A DNA stretch of 8,380 bases from JAUVXJ01 sp034430275 (GCA_034430275.1 DAOUEW010000414.1:1-8380); one strand, 5' to 3'. Shown: positions 1-6,980, counted from the first letter of the stretch. Numbers and translations are program-made. The notes: generated by a model not told the origin, from the sequence alone.

Positions 1-2144
1 AACTTTATGTTCATCAAAGTAGATTGGTAGGGTACCTGATTGATCTTGGTTGCGCTCTTGATCAGCGCTGTAGGCCCATGAGTGTCCCTGCCCCGCATAG
101 CCGACATGGTTCCATCGGCCAGACACTCACCGGCATACCGGCCATCGGGTGTTGCCCCAGTGAGCGCGCCCCCTGGCGCCTGCGAGGTGATGGAGATGGC
201 AGCCGGCATGTGCTTGCCCCCCAGACGAGTGTCCAACGTGACCGCAGTGTCGGCCCAGAACTGGTACAGCTCTCTGGCGATGGAATCCACGTAGGCGTCG
301 TCGTTCCCGTACTTGGGCGCCGCCAGGAACTCCTTGCGCAGCTCCTGGTAACCATTGCCTTGCCAGTTCGCCGCGAGTGCCGCCTTGAGCTGCGACATGC
401 TGACTCTCTTCTCATCGAAGACTAGCTTTTTCACCGCCGCCAGCGAGTCCGCGACGTTGATCATGCCAATCAAGTTCAGCACGGCTCCGTTCTCAAAAGG
501 CATCGTGCGATCCAGCATGTCCTTTCCGTCGGTGATAGCATCGTCCATGAGGGAGGAGCGCACCGGGTCTGGGAAGAGGTCTCTGGCGACGGCTAACTCC
601 ACATTGTTCTTGTCAGCCGCCAATCCCATGAAGTAGGCCAGTTGCCTCTTGAACGCGCTCACGAACTCCTCAAAAGAAGTGAAGCTCTCCGGGTCTCCCG
701 TCTCCAGGCCCACCTTGAGGTCGGTATTGGGGTCCATTCCGTTGTGCATGAAGATGTCGAAAACCAGCGGAACGATGAACATCCCGTACGGTCCAATCCT
801 AGACTTGCCCACTATGTTCACGTCCAGACATCCGGTCATGATGTAGTCTCGCGCTGTTCTGAGGGGCACGCCGTGGCTCAGCAGGAACTCAATGTAGGAC
901 TTGTCCCCCACGAAGGCCGGCATTCCTATCCCCGTTTTCACCACTTCTAGAGCTTTGAGCATCAGGGCCTCAGGCGTCCCCTCATGAACCCTCAGCGTAA
1001 TTGTGTGGTGAGGAGTGGGGCACTCCATGGCCGCCTGCAGAATCAGGTAGGTCAGTTCGTTGGTGGCATCTTCTCCCTCGGGAGTCACACCGCCGATGGT
1101 CCAGTTGTGCCACTTGGCCAACCCTGCGTTCTTCTGGCGGAGGAGCCGACCGGAAGTCCTGTTCAACTGCATATCCTTGATGCGGAGACACTGCAGCAAC
1201 TCCAGTACTTGGTCGTCTGTGACTATTCCCTCTTCCTTGTCCCTCTTGTAGAAGGGGTAGATGTACTGGTCGAACCGACCGGCAGCGGCGGTGGTCTGCG
1301 GGTTGGTGACCAGGAACAAGAACCAGAAAGACTGCATGGCTTCGTAGAAGCTCCTGGCTGGTCTGGCAGGTACCCAGCGGCACGTTGCAGCGATGCGTTC
1401 CAGCTCTGCCTTGCGGTTCGGATCCCCTTCTGTGGTCGCCATTTCCGCAGCCAGATCCGCGAACCTGTTGGCGAAACGAATGACGGCCTCGTGTGCTAGA
1501 ATCACCGACCTGAGAAAGTAGGCTTTGCCTGCCGAATCTGCCTCGGCAAACCTCGTGCGGTCCAGCTCAGCTTGAGCTTCTTCGATGATGCTGTCGAGAC
1601 CGGAGCTCAGTACCTTGGCAAAGTCGTACCCACAGAGAACGAACCCGGGGCCGAGACCCATGCCCCCCTGCGCGTATCCTCCCCCGCTCCCCTCCTCCCT
1701 GTTCTTCCAGGGAGGAAGCACTACGCCGGACTGCATGAAGGGCCACAGCCTCTCGTCGTCGTACAAGTCGCCCGACCTGGCGACGAGGTTGTTATGCCTC
1801 CAGTAGTCGTTGAGCTCCCTCAGTTCTGCTTCGTCTTCCTCTGAAGCGACGAACCCCTCTTCCCTCAGAGCGTCTATCTCGTCCTGGGGCCATATGGCGA
1901 CGTCGCAATCCAACTCCACCCCCATGGGTTTGCTGGCGGCATTCCCAACGATGAGCTCGTCATCCTCGATGAAGATGGTGATGTTGTCCAGGACATTAGC
2001 GAGGGCCTTGGCTCTTCGCAGGATCTGTGGCTCGCCTTGAGTCTGTTGCAACGACTCCGTCATCAGCCTGATCTTCTCAGTGCTGAGGGGATACTGGTCC
2101 ACGAAGAGGCGCTCTCTCAGTCTCTCTATTCTCTCGTTCGCCAT
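1..2144 (-). CDS. Glycyl radical enzyme of the PFL/dehydratase/lyase superfamily (3'-truncated by window edge)
   Basis: The minus strand is open without a stop from an ATG at 2144 to the left edge (714 codons). The start is preceded by a GGGAAGGCGG-type purine run, and the only in-frame upstream ATG is followed at once by TAG. Family hallmarks are clear: an N-terminus of the type RIERLRERL, then DDELIVGN. The active-site region reads RDYIMTGCLDV with the presumed thiyl Cys439, followed by FIVPLVFDIFMHNG. Next come VADSLAAVKKLVF, KYGNDDAYVD, ATPDGR (about residues 664-669) and GPTALIKSATK. The C-terminal glycyl loop (RVxGY type), normally some 30 residues from the end, lies outside the window; total length should be near 800. 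Enzymes of this family use a glycyl radical, installed by a radical-SAM activase, to make a cysteine thiyl radical. The two positions after the Cys are Leu-Asp, whereas dehydratases, choline lyase and 4-hydroxyphenylacetate decarboxylase have Val-Glu, so the substrate is unassigned. It is the last visible gene of the operon. Confidence 0.93.
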   Translation of the reverse strand, partial: MANERIERLRERLFVDQYPLSTEKIRLMTESLQQTQGEPQILRRAKALANVLDNITIFIEDDELIVGNAASKPMGVELDCDVAIWPQDEIDALREEGFVASEEDEAELRELNDYWRHNNLVARSGDLYDDERLWPFMQSGVVLPPWKNREEGSGGGYAQGGMGLGPGFVLCGYDFAKVLSSGLDSIIEEAQAELDRTRFAEADSAGKAYFLRSVILAHEAVIRFANRFADLAAEMATTEGDPNRKAELERIAATCRWVPARPARSFYEAMQSFWFLFLVTNPQTTAAAGRFDQYIYPFYKRDKEEGIVTDDQVLELLQCLRIKDMQLNRTSGRLLRQKNAGLAKWHNWTIGGVTPEGEDATNELTYLILQAAMECPTPHHTITLRVHEGTPEALMLKALEVVKTGIGMPAFVGDKSYIEFLLSHGVPLRTARDYIMTGCLDVNIVGKSRIGPYGMFIVPLVFDIFMHNGMDPNTDLKVGLETGDPESFTSFEEFVSAFKRQLAYFMGLAADKNNVELAVARDLFPDPVRSSLMDDAITDGKDMLDRTMPFENGAVLNLIGMINVADSLAAVKKLVFDEKRVSMSQLKAALAANWQGNGYQELRKEFLAAPKYGNDDAYVDSIARELYQFWADTAVTLDTRLGGKHMPAAISITSQAPGGALTGATPDGRYAGECLADGTMSAMRGRDTHGPTALIKSATKINQVPYQSTLMNIK

Positions 2145-2172
2145 TTCCGCCTTCCCGCAGTCATTCTACATG

Positions 2173-2195
2173 TCGCTCACGGAAGCGGTGAGCGA
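2173..2195 (-). other. Hairpin in the spacer before the glycyl radical enzyme gene
   Basis: Within the 92-bp spacer between the URO-D-like gene and the glycyl radical enzyme gene, the transcript reads TCGCTCAC, a 7-nt loop, then GTGAGCGA. This is a perfect 8-bp stem. No T-run follows, so it is unlikely to be an intrinsic terminator. It ends about 29 nt before the ATG and could act as an RNA-processing or mRNA-stabilising element that sets the level of the last gene. That role is inference. Confidence 0.4.
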
Positions 2196-2236
2196 GCCCC
2201 TATCCTCCAACCGGCGCATCCTCTCTTCATGCCTGA

Positions 2237-3547
2237 TCAATAGATGCCATGTTCTTTAGTGGCATCTACCCATACCTTGACCAACTCCGGGTCTGCCTCG
2301 GACATGGATGAACTCGCTCCCATGACAAAGCCGCCGCCTTTGCCTACGACGTCGATGAGTTCCTTGGTCAGAGCGCGAACCTGCTCTGGAGTTCCGCTTT
2401 GGAGCAGCGACACTGGGAACCCGGCCATGATACACATCGTATCGCCCAGCACCTCTTTCACCTTGAACAGGTTGCTCCTGTCGAACCGGCCAATGGTCTT
2501 TCCCTTGGGCAGCTCTCGCAGGTATTGAAGGCGCTGATCATAGCAACCCTCGTAGAACACATGCGGAGTGACGCCGCCGTCGATCAGGCCGAGCAGCATG
2601 GCCTTCAGACCCGGCCAGTAGAAGGTCTCAAACTGCTCCAGCGACATGAACCCATCGGAGCCGCGATGGAGAGCGATGAAGCAATAGGGACTTCCACTCC
2701 TCTTTGTAGCAGCCACAGTGTGGTCCACGAGTATCGGCAGCACCTTCTCCTGCGCGGCCAAGAGCTTCTCCGGACACCGATACATGTCCAGCATGATGCC
2801 CCGCATACCCCTCAAGGTATCGGACAAAAAGTCGAAGGGAGCGGTGAGGTAAGCCCCACTTCTCAGCGACATCGGAAACCCCAAGGCCTCCATCCTCTGC
2901 GCGGCGACCTTCCTAGCAGCCCTGATCCTCACGATCTCCTTGCTCGTCTCCAAGAGTGCCTCCAATGAGGCCATGACGCCAGGCTCGTCCAGCACTCTGA
3001 CATTGGTGAGCGCCGGATAGCCCATTAGCATGATCGCCACACGCGGCAGTTCCGCAAGGCCCTCCAGCGCAGCGTAGGCCCGCGGCAAGAAGGTGCGCAG
3101 GGTGAAGTCGGTGGGATCGTGCAAGAAGGCATCGTATTCCTCGGCCTTCATGTACTCGCCTTCGACAAACTGCCAGGTCCCGTTGGGGCCGAGCCCATAT
3201 CCGGGCCACTTCGTCTGCCTGTCGCCCAGCAGCACGCTGGGCAGTGACGAGAATGTCGCTCCTCGCGCTATGTCGGGCTCGAAGTACAGCGCGGCCTTTT
3301 CTAGGAGCTCCTGAGCCCTATCGTGGTCCCGCTCCAGCTTCTCGTAGGTGATGCCGCCGAGGCGTGCCAACATGTATCCGAAGTTCAGATCGATGGGCAC
3401 GCGATCCGGCACCCTCATTTCGTAGGCATCCTTAACACGCTTGGTGCGCTCGGACAACAACTCTTCAGGCGTCTTGGGGATCTGTTTGCCTTCCTCTGCG
3501 CTCCCGGCGGAGCGACACATGGCTTGCGCTGGCTCAGCTTGGACCAT
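2237..3547 (-). CDS. Uroporphyrinogen-decarboxylase-fold (URO-D/MtaA superfamily) protein, function unknown
   Basis: The protein has 436 residues from the ATG at 3547, which follows GGAAGG and AGGAG. A TTG at 3586 would add 13 residues and is less likely. The family signature is visible: TPEELLSERTKR then PDRVPID near residues 26-53, SDGFMSLEQFETFYWP around 307-322, and TPHVFYEGCYDQRL at 327-340. ELPKGKTIGRFDRSNLFKVK then LGDTMC follow, with GTPEQV at 395-400 and a GGGFVMG...YG-type end. The superfamily includes heme-pathway HemE and corrinoid methyltransferases such as MtaA and the aromatic O-demethylase methyltransferases. The Zn-binding His-x-Cys of MtaA is not present: His329 is followed by Val-Phe, and Ser occupies the place of the late Cys. 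Methyl transfer therefore cannot be assumed. This is not a normal HemE, which is shorter and has a different N-terminus. The start overlaps the end of the transporter gene by 14 bp, suggesting translational coupling. Confidence 0.85.
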   Translation of the reverse strand: MVQAEPAQAMCRSAGSAEEGKQIPKTPEELLSERTKRVKDAYEMRVPDRVPIDLNFGYMLARLGGITYEKLERDHDRAQELLEKAALYFEPDIARGATFSSLPSVLLGDRQTKWPGYGLGPNGTWQFVEGEYMKAEEYDAFLHDPTDFTLRTFLPRAYAALEGLAELPRVAIMLMGYPALTNVRVLDEPGVMASLEALLETSKEIVRIRAARKVAAQRMEALGFPMSLRSGAYLTAPFDFLSDTLRGMRGIMLDMYRCPEKLLAAQEKVLPILVDHTVAATKRSGSPYCFIALHRGSDGFMSLEQFETFYWPGLKAMLLGLIDGGVTPHVFYEGCYDQRLQYLRELPKGKTIGRFDRSNLFKVKEVLGDTMCIMAGFPVSLLQSGTPEQVRALTKELIDVVGKGGGFVMGASSSMSEADPELVKVWVDATKEHGIY

Positions 3548-4841
3548 CCGCTCCTGCCTTCCGCCTACTCCTACGAAAACGCCCAAGGCTCGTATACCCT
3601 ACGAAGCCCCCAAGTCCCACGAGCGGAGCGCAACTCCCTGCCGTGAACGCTCCTCCGTATCCCCAGACAGGCACCAGTTGACCCGCGGCAGCCGATCCTG
3701 CGCTGACTCCCAGGTCAACCAGCGCGTAGTAGGTAGCCATCGCCGAGCCTCGGCGATCCGGCTCGGCAACATCCATGACCAGAGCCTGAAGCGCCGGGTC
3801 CGCACTCGCCAGCCCGATTCCGCACACAGCCCCTGCCAGGGCCAACATCTCCGTCGAAGAGGCGTGAGCGACCAACATGAGGCCAGCCGATACGAACAAC
3901 ATCCCTGGGACAATAGAGACCGAACGGCCGTAGCTGTCAGCCACCCTCCCAGCAACAATACGAAAGAGAATGGAGGCAAAGGCCACCGCTGTGAAGTAGA
4001 TCCCCGGGTTAGCCACACCACGCTCCAGGCCCACCAGGGGAACGAAGGCCAGAGCCACGCCAGCTCCCGCAGCCATAGCGGCACCCACCAAGGAGGGTAC
4101 GAGCACCTTACTCTCGAACCGGAACCGCTGAGATGTTGAGCTGCTCGCCCTGGCCGGTCTCGGAGCGTCCGCAAGGGTCGACCAGAGAATGGCCGCCAGC
4201 CCCGCCATGACCGCTGCCATCCCCAGGAGGACAGAGAAGCCCCAGGCAGCAACGATCAACAGGCTCACACCAGCTGCTGCCGCCTTGGCCACATTCAGCA
4301 AAACACCATAGTAGCCCACCGCTTCACCTCGCCGCGCCACGGGCGCCGCATAGGCCACGAAGGAACTCGCCGAAGTCCCGTAGGTGCCGAACCCCACACC
4401 GTGGGCGATACCCGCGATGGGCAGCAGGAGAGGCACCGCCGTGGCGAAAGGCAACCTTGCCGGAACAGAGGGCACCAAAGCATAGAGCAGACATGCTACG
4501 GCTAGCAGCCCAGCGCCAGCGGCGCCGAAGGCTCGCGATCCCAATCTATCTACCGCTATGCCCACAGGGAAACGCACCGTCAGCGCGAGTATAGCGAACG
4601 CACCCACAAACGCGCCTACGAACCCAGCAGCAAGACCCATCCGCGTCAAGAACACCGGGATGGCGGTCAGCACAAGGTAGTGCGCAGAGCTCCACAAGAT
4701 CGTCGCCCCACAGAGAAGGATGAAACCGCGAGAGAAGACGGGTGCTCTGGAACTCAATACTCCTGCCTCTCCTGGTACACAGTGCCCATAATCGACTGAC
4801 TGCCGTGGCACGTCGCCGCCTGAGCACGACGGGACCCTCAC
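3534..4841 (-). CDS. Major facilitator superfamily (MFS) transporter
   Basis: A 435-residue, strongly hydrophobic protein compatible with 12 transmembrane helices in two halves. Each half carries the MFS loop 2-3 motif: GIAVDRLGSR at 94-103 and GRVADSYGR at 298-306. A second repeated element occurs in each half, RRGEAVGYYGV at 170-180 and RRGSAMATYYAL at 363-374. A short polar stretch at about 222-245 is the central cytoplasmic loop, and the C-terminus is basic. The GTG start at 4841 has GAGGTGAGG seven bases upstream and lies 21 bp after the stop of the CoA-transferase gene. The first 28 residues do not look like an MFS N-terminus. A TTG at 4757 (MSSRAPVFSRGF), preceded by GGAGAGGCAGGAG, is a real alternative. 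Within this operon it probably imports the substrate or exports a product, likely an organic acid; the ligand cannot be read from the sequence. Confidence 0.9.
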   Translation of the reverse strand: MRVPSCSGGDVPRQSVDYGHCVPGEAGVLSSRAPVFSRGFILLCGATILWSSAHYLVLTAIPVFLTRMGLAAGFVGAFVGAFAILALTVRFPVGIAVDRLGSRAFGAAGAGLLAVACLLYALVPSVPARLPFATAVPLLLPIAGIAHGVGFGTYGTSASSFVAYAAPVARRGEAVGYYGVLLNVAKAAAAGVSLLIVAAWGFSVLLGMAAVMAGLAAILWSTLADAPRPARASSSTSQRFRFESKVLVPSLVGAAMAAGAGVALAFVPLVGLERGVANPGIYFTAVAFASILFRIVAGRVADSYGRSVSIVPGMLFVSAGLMLVAHASSTEMLALAGAVCGIGLASADPALQALVMDVAEPDRRGSAMATYYALVDLGVSAGSAAAGQLVPVWGYGGAFTAGSCAPLVGLGGFVGYTSLGRFRRSRRKAGADGPS

Positions 4842-4862
4842 TATGGGGCCTCACCTCAAGAG

Positions 4863-6080
4863 TCAGATGACTCCAGTCTCGCGCAAACGTTTGAGTTCAT
4901 CGGCCGGGATCCCCAGCATGTCCCCGTACACCTCGTCGTTGTGTTGGCCCAGCAATGGTGCCGACAAGATCGGCACCGAGGAGGCCGACATCTTTATGGG
5001 AAAACCGGGCATGAGCATGGATCCTCGCACCGGATGATCGACGGTGACAAACATGCCACGCTCCCTCAGATAGGGGTCGGCGGCCAACTCAACAGTGCTG
5101 AGGACGGCACCAGCGGGTACATCCGCGCGCCCCAGTGCCTCCATCGCCTCTCGCTTGGTCTTCTGCCGGGTCCACTCGCCGATCATGGAGTCGACCTCTT
5201 CACGGTGCTCGTACCGCGACTCAGGTGTGGCGAAACGCGGGTCGTCTGCCACGTCCCTGCGACCGATGACCTCCAGCAACTGCTCCCACTGAGAGCTCCC
5301 GGGCCAGCGCGAGGTGTAGATGAAGACGTAGTCGTTGGGGCCCCCTGGATGACAGGGGTACGCGCCGCACGGAGAGACAGGTGCCATGGGCATCTCATTT
5401 CCACCCCGCCCTGCGGGCCGTCCGTCCGTGAGCTGCCTCCCGTACGTGGGGCGGCAGTAGTTGATCACGACGTCCTGCATCGCCACCTCAATTCGCTGCC
5501 CCACACCCGTCATCGTGCGCTGGTAAAGAGCGGCCAGGATACCGATAGCTGTGTGAAACCCGGTGCCACTGTCCGCCAGATTTGGTCCTGTCCGCATCGG
5601 AGGGCCGTCCGCCTCGCCCGTGATGCTCGCCGCGCCGCCAGTCGCCTGGCCCACGGGATCGAAGGCCGGGAAGTCTGCGTATGGCCCGTCGGAGCCGAAG
5701 CCCTTGATCTGAGCGTAGATGATCCGTGGATTGATGCTGCGCACAGCTTCGTAGCCGAAGCCGAGCCGCTCAATGGCCCCTGGACGGAAGTTCTCGACGA
5801 ACACGTCCGCCCGCTCGAGCAATCGACGCACCAGGGCCTGCCCTTCCGGGTGTTTGATATTCGCCGTGACTGACTTCTTATTGGCGTTGAGGAGGATGAA
5901 ATGATAGGAGTCCGCCTCCGGCCAGTCGGCCGCGGCGGCGCGCCCCTGCTCACCTGTACCCGGCCTCTCCAGTTTGATGACATCGGCGCCGAGCCAGGCC
6001 AGTGTTTCTGTACAGACCGTTCCTGCCTCGAACTGGGTGAGGTCGAGCACCACCACCCCATCGAGAGCCGCTGTGGTCAT
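4863..6080 (-). CDS. Class III (CaiB/BaiF family) CoA-transferase
   Basis: The protein has 405 residues from the ATG at 6080, which has TGAGGAG just upstream. An in-frame ATG at 6161 would add 27 residues without family similarity. Typical class III CoA-transferase motifs appear in order: GVVVLDLTQFEAG at the N-terminus, LGADVIKLERP (32-40), NANKKS (65-70), VFVENFRPGAIERLGFGY (about 93-110) and IKGFGSDGPY (125-134). DPVGQATGG follows, then GPNLADSGTG, whose Asp170 corresponds to the catalytic aspartate (Asp169 in formyl-CoA:oxalate CoA-transferase). Such enzymes move CoA between carboxylic acids through aspartyl-CoA anhydride and thioester intermediates, usually as interlocked homodimers in the cytosol. 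Family members act on oxalate, carnitine, benzylsuccinate, itaconate, mesaconate and others. The acceptor here is unknown. Its position in a glycyl radical enzyme operon suggests activation of that enzyme's substrate or product. Confidence 0.93.
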   Translation of the reverse strand: MTTAALDGVVVLDLTQFEAGTVCTETLAWLGADVIKLERPGTGEQGRAAAADWPEADSYHFILLNANKKSVTANIKHPEGQALVRRLLERADVFVENFRPGAIERLGFGYEAVRSINPRIIYAQIKGFGSDGPYADFPAFDPVGQATGGAASITGEADGPPMRTGPNLADSGTGFHTAIGILAALYQRTMTGVGQRIEVAMQDVVINYCRPTYGRQLTDGRPAGRGGNEMPMAPVSPCGAYPCHPGGPNDYVFIYTSRWPGSSQWEQLLEVIGRRDVADDPRFATPESRYEHREEVDSMIGEWTRQKTKREAMEALGRADVPAGAVLSTVELAADPYLRERGMFVTVDHPVRGSMLMPGFPIKMSASSVPILSAPLLGQHNDEVYGDMLGIPADELKRLRETGVI

Positions 6081-6191
6081 AGACTCCTCAGTGCCTGACT
6101 CGCACTCCGCCTCTACTGCGCGGAGGCCCAGACACCGGACCGTGCCTGGCCACGTGGACATGCAGATAACCAGATCCGGCGTATGCGTAGA
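6081..6191 (-). other. Spacer between regulator and CoA-transferase genes
   Basis: This 111-bp stretch lies between two co-directional genes. I see no copy of the GATATC operator, no consensus promoter and no terminator with a T-run. The only structure is a short GCCTC/GAGGC inverted repeat near 6109-6127. The simplest reading is transcription straight through from the promoter upstream of the regulator, with a Shine-Dalgarno site just before the ATG at 6080. Confidence 0.4.
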
Positions 6192-6893
6192 CTAGGCCGG
6201 TGGCGTTCTACCGTCCTGCGCGCGCACCAGTTCGACGCGCGTGGACCTCCCGAAATCGTGGATATTGCGTACAGCCATGATGAGTCCTTCTGGGTCCCTC
6301 GCCTCGCAAGCCCGAAGCACGCTGCGATAGTTTTCCAGGCGCTGCGGGACAATCTCAGGGATTGAGGAGAAGTAACGTCGGTACTGCTGGGATAGATCCC
6401 AGAGACTCGAAAGTATGCGCAACAGGTGCTCCTTTTCGCTGGCCTCGAAGATAGTGAAGAAGAAGTCGCGCACCAGCTGCAAACGTGGATAGAGATCTTC
6501 CGGGTGCGCTTCGGCCTCCTCTATCTCCGCTTGAAGCCTCCTGAGCTCATCAGTGGGGATACGTTCGAAATCCTCCGCTGCCCAGCCACACGCGAGTATC
6601 TCGAGTTCCTCTCGAATACGGTAGATCTCTTCATAGTCAGAGACGGAGAGGCTGGCGACTGCTGCGCCGCGCCGAGGTTGAAACGTGACCAGGCCCTCTG
6701 CCTGCAACTGGCGCAAGGCTTCACGGATCGGCATCGTACTGACGCCAAAAGTCTCGGCCAGCTCATCCTGCCGCAGGCGGTCGCCGGGCTTGAGCTGACC
6801 GCTGACGATCATCTCCCGAATCCTATCCACGACGGTCTCTTGCACATGGCCAAAGTGGATCACGGATGAGGATGAATCCAGCCCGGGTGTCAT
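6192..6893 (-). CDS. GntR-family transcriptional regulator, FCD (FadR-type) subfamily
   Basis: A 233-residue protein of the usual length for the family. Residues 17-80 form a GntR winged helix-turn-helix: VVDRIREMIVSGQLKPGDRL, ELAETFGVSTMPIREALRQL, then GLVTFQPRRGAAVA. Residues from about 87 to 212 are an all-helical FCD ligand domain, opening with YEEIYRIREELE. In many FCD regulators a metal is held by one Asp and three His and binds carboxylate ligands. Here Asp143 and His212 are kept, but the other two His positions appear to be Thr147 and Tyr189, so ligand binding may be metal-free. The ATG at 6893 has only a weak ribosome-binding site; a GTG at 6863 is possible but has none. It is the first gene after the strong promoter and presumably represses the whole operon, itself included, by binding the palindrome at 6927-6944. 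A 111-bp spacer separates it from the CoA-transferase gene. Confidence 0.93.
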   Translation of the reverse strand: MTPGLDSSSSVIHFGHVQETVVDRIREMIVSGQLKPGDRLRQDELAETFGVSTMPIREALRQLQAEGLVTFQPRRGAAVASLSVSDYEEIYRIREELEILACGWAAEDFERIPTDELRRLQAEIEEAEAHPEDLYPRLQLVRDFFFTIFEASEKEHLLRILSSLWDLSQQYRRYFSSIPEIVPQRLENYRSVLRACEARDPEGLIMAVRNIHDFGRSTRVELVRAQDGRTPPA

Positions 6894-6926
6894 AGCCAGG
6901 GACCCCGCACCTTGCGCCTTCTTTCG

Positions 6927-6944
6927 ATATCAGATATCCGATAT
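6927..6944. promoter_or_regulatory. Probable operator for the GntR regulator (18-bp near-palindrome)
   Basis: The plus strand reads ATATCAGATATCCGATAT, two 9-bp arms that are reverse complements with one mismatch. It can also be read as three GATAT(C/T) units repeated every 7 bp (6926, 6933, 6940). It starts one base downstream of the transcription start predicted from the promoter hexamers and precedes the gntR-type gene. That is the usual place for an autoregulatory site of an FCD-type GntR protein. Binding is inferred, not shown. Confidence 0.65.
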
Positions 6945-6951
6945 TTGCACT

Positions 6952-6980
6952 ATTATACTACTGTTCCCGATCTCTGTCAA
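6952..6980 (-). promoter_or_regulatory. Consensus sigma70-type promoter of the catabolic operon
   Basis: On the minus strand TTGACA (6980-6975) is followed by a 17-bp spacer (6974-6958) and TATAAT (6957-6952). Both hexamers match the sigma70 consensus exactly, with optimal spacing. Transcription should begin near 6945, giving a leader of about 52 nt before the regulator ATG at 6893. No other convincing promoter is seen between the following genes, so this one probably drives all five. Such a strong core promoter makes sense if it is held off by the overlapping operator. Confidence 0.85.

Noticed and set aside
24..1499. Several plus-strand open frames of 60-170 codons opposite the glycyl radical enzyme gene
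   Set aside because: They are antisense shadows of a conserved GC-rich gene, show no recognisable motifs or consistent ribosome-binding sites, and overlap each other.
1..2144. Naming the glycyl radical enzyme pflB (pyruvate formate-lyase)
   Set aside because: True pyruvate formate-lyase has two adjacent active-site cysteines; here a single Cys is followed by Leu-Asp, closer to the dehydratase/lyase branch.
2168..2218. A 17-codon small open frame in the 92-bp spacer, in frame with the glycyl radical enzyme gene and ending at TAG
   Set aside because: Its ATG has no properly spaced ribosome-binding site, and the peptide shows no feature that would support a leader peptide.
2237..3547. Naming the URO-D-fold gene hemE
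   Set aside because: Length, N-terminus and the EGCYDQRL region differ from heme-pathway uroporphyrinogen decarboxylase, and the operon context is catabolic.
3441..4139. A 232-codon plus-strand frame opposite the transporter gene
   Set aside because: Low-complexity, Arg/Ser/His-rich composition typical of a reverse-strand shadow; the minus strand carries a clear MFS protein.
4941..5873. A 310-codon plus-strand frame opposite the CoA-transferase gene
   Set aside because: No family motif, no ribosome-binding site, and it covers a well-conserved minus-strand enzyme.
6081..6191. A second operator or promoter between regulator and CoA-transferase genes
   Set aside because: No GATATC-type element and no acceptable -35/-10 pair could be found there.
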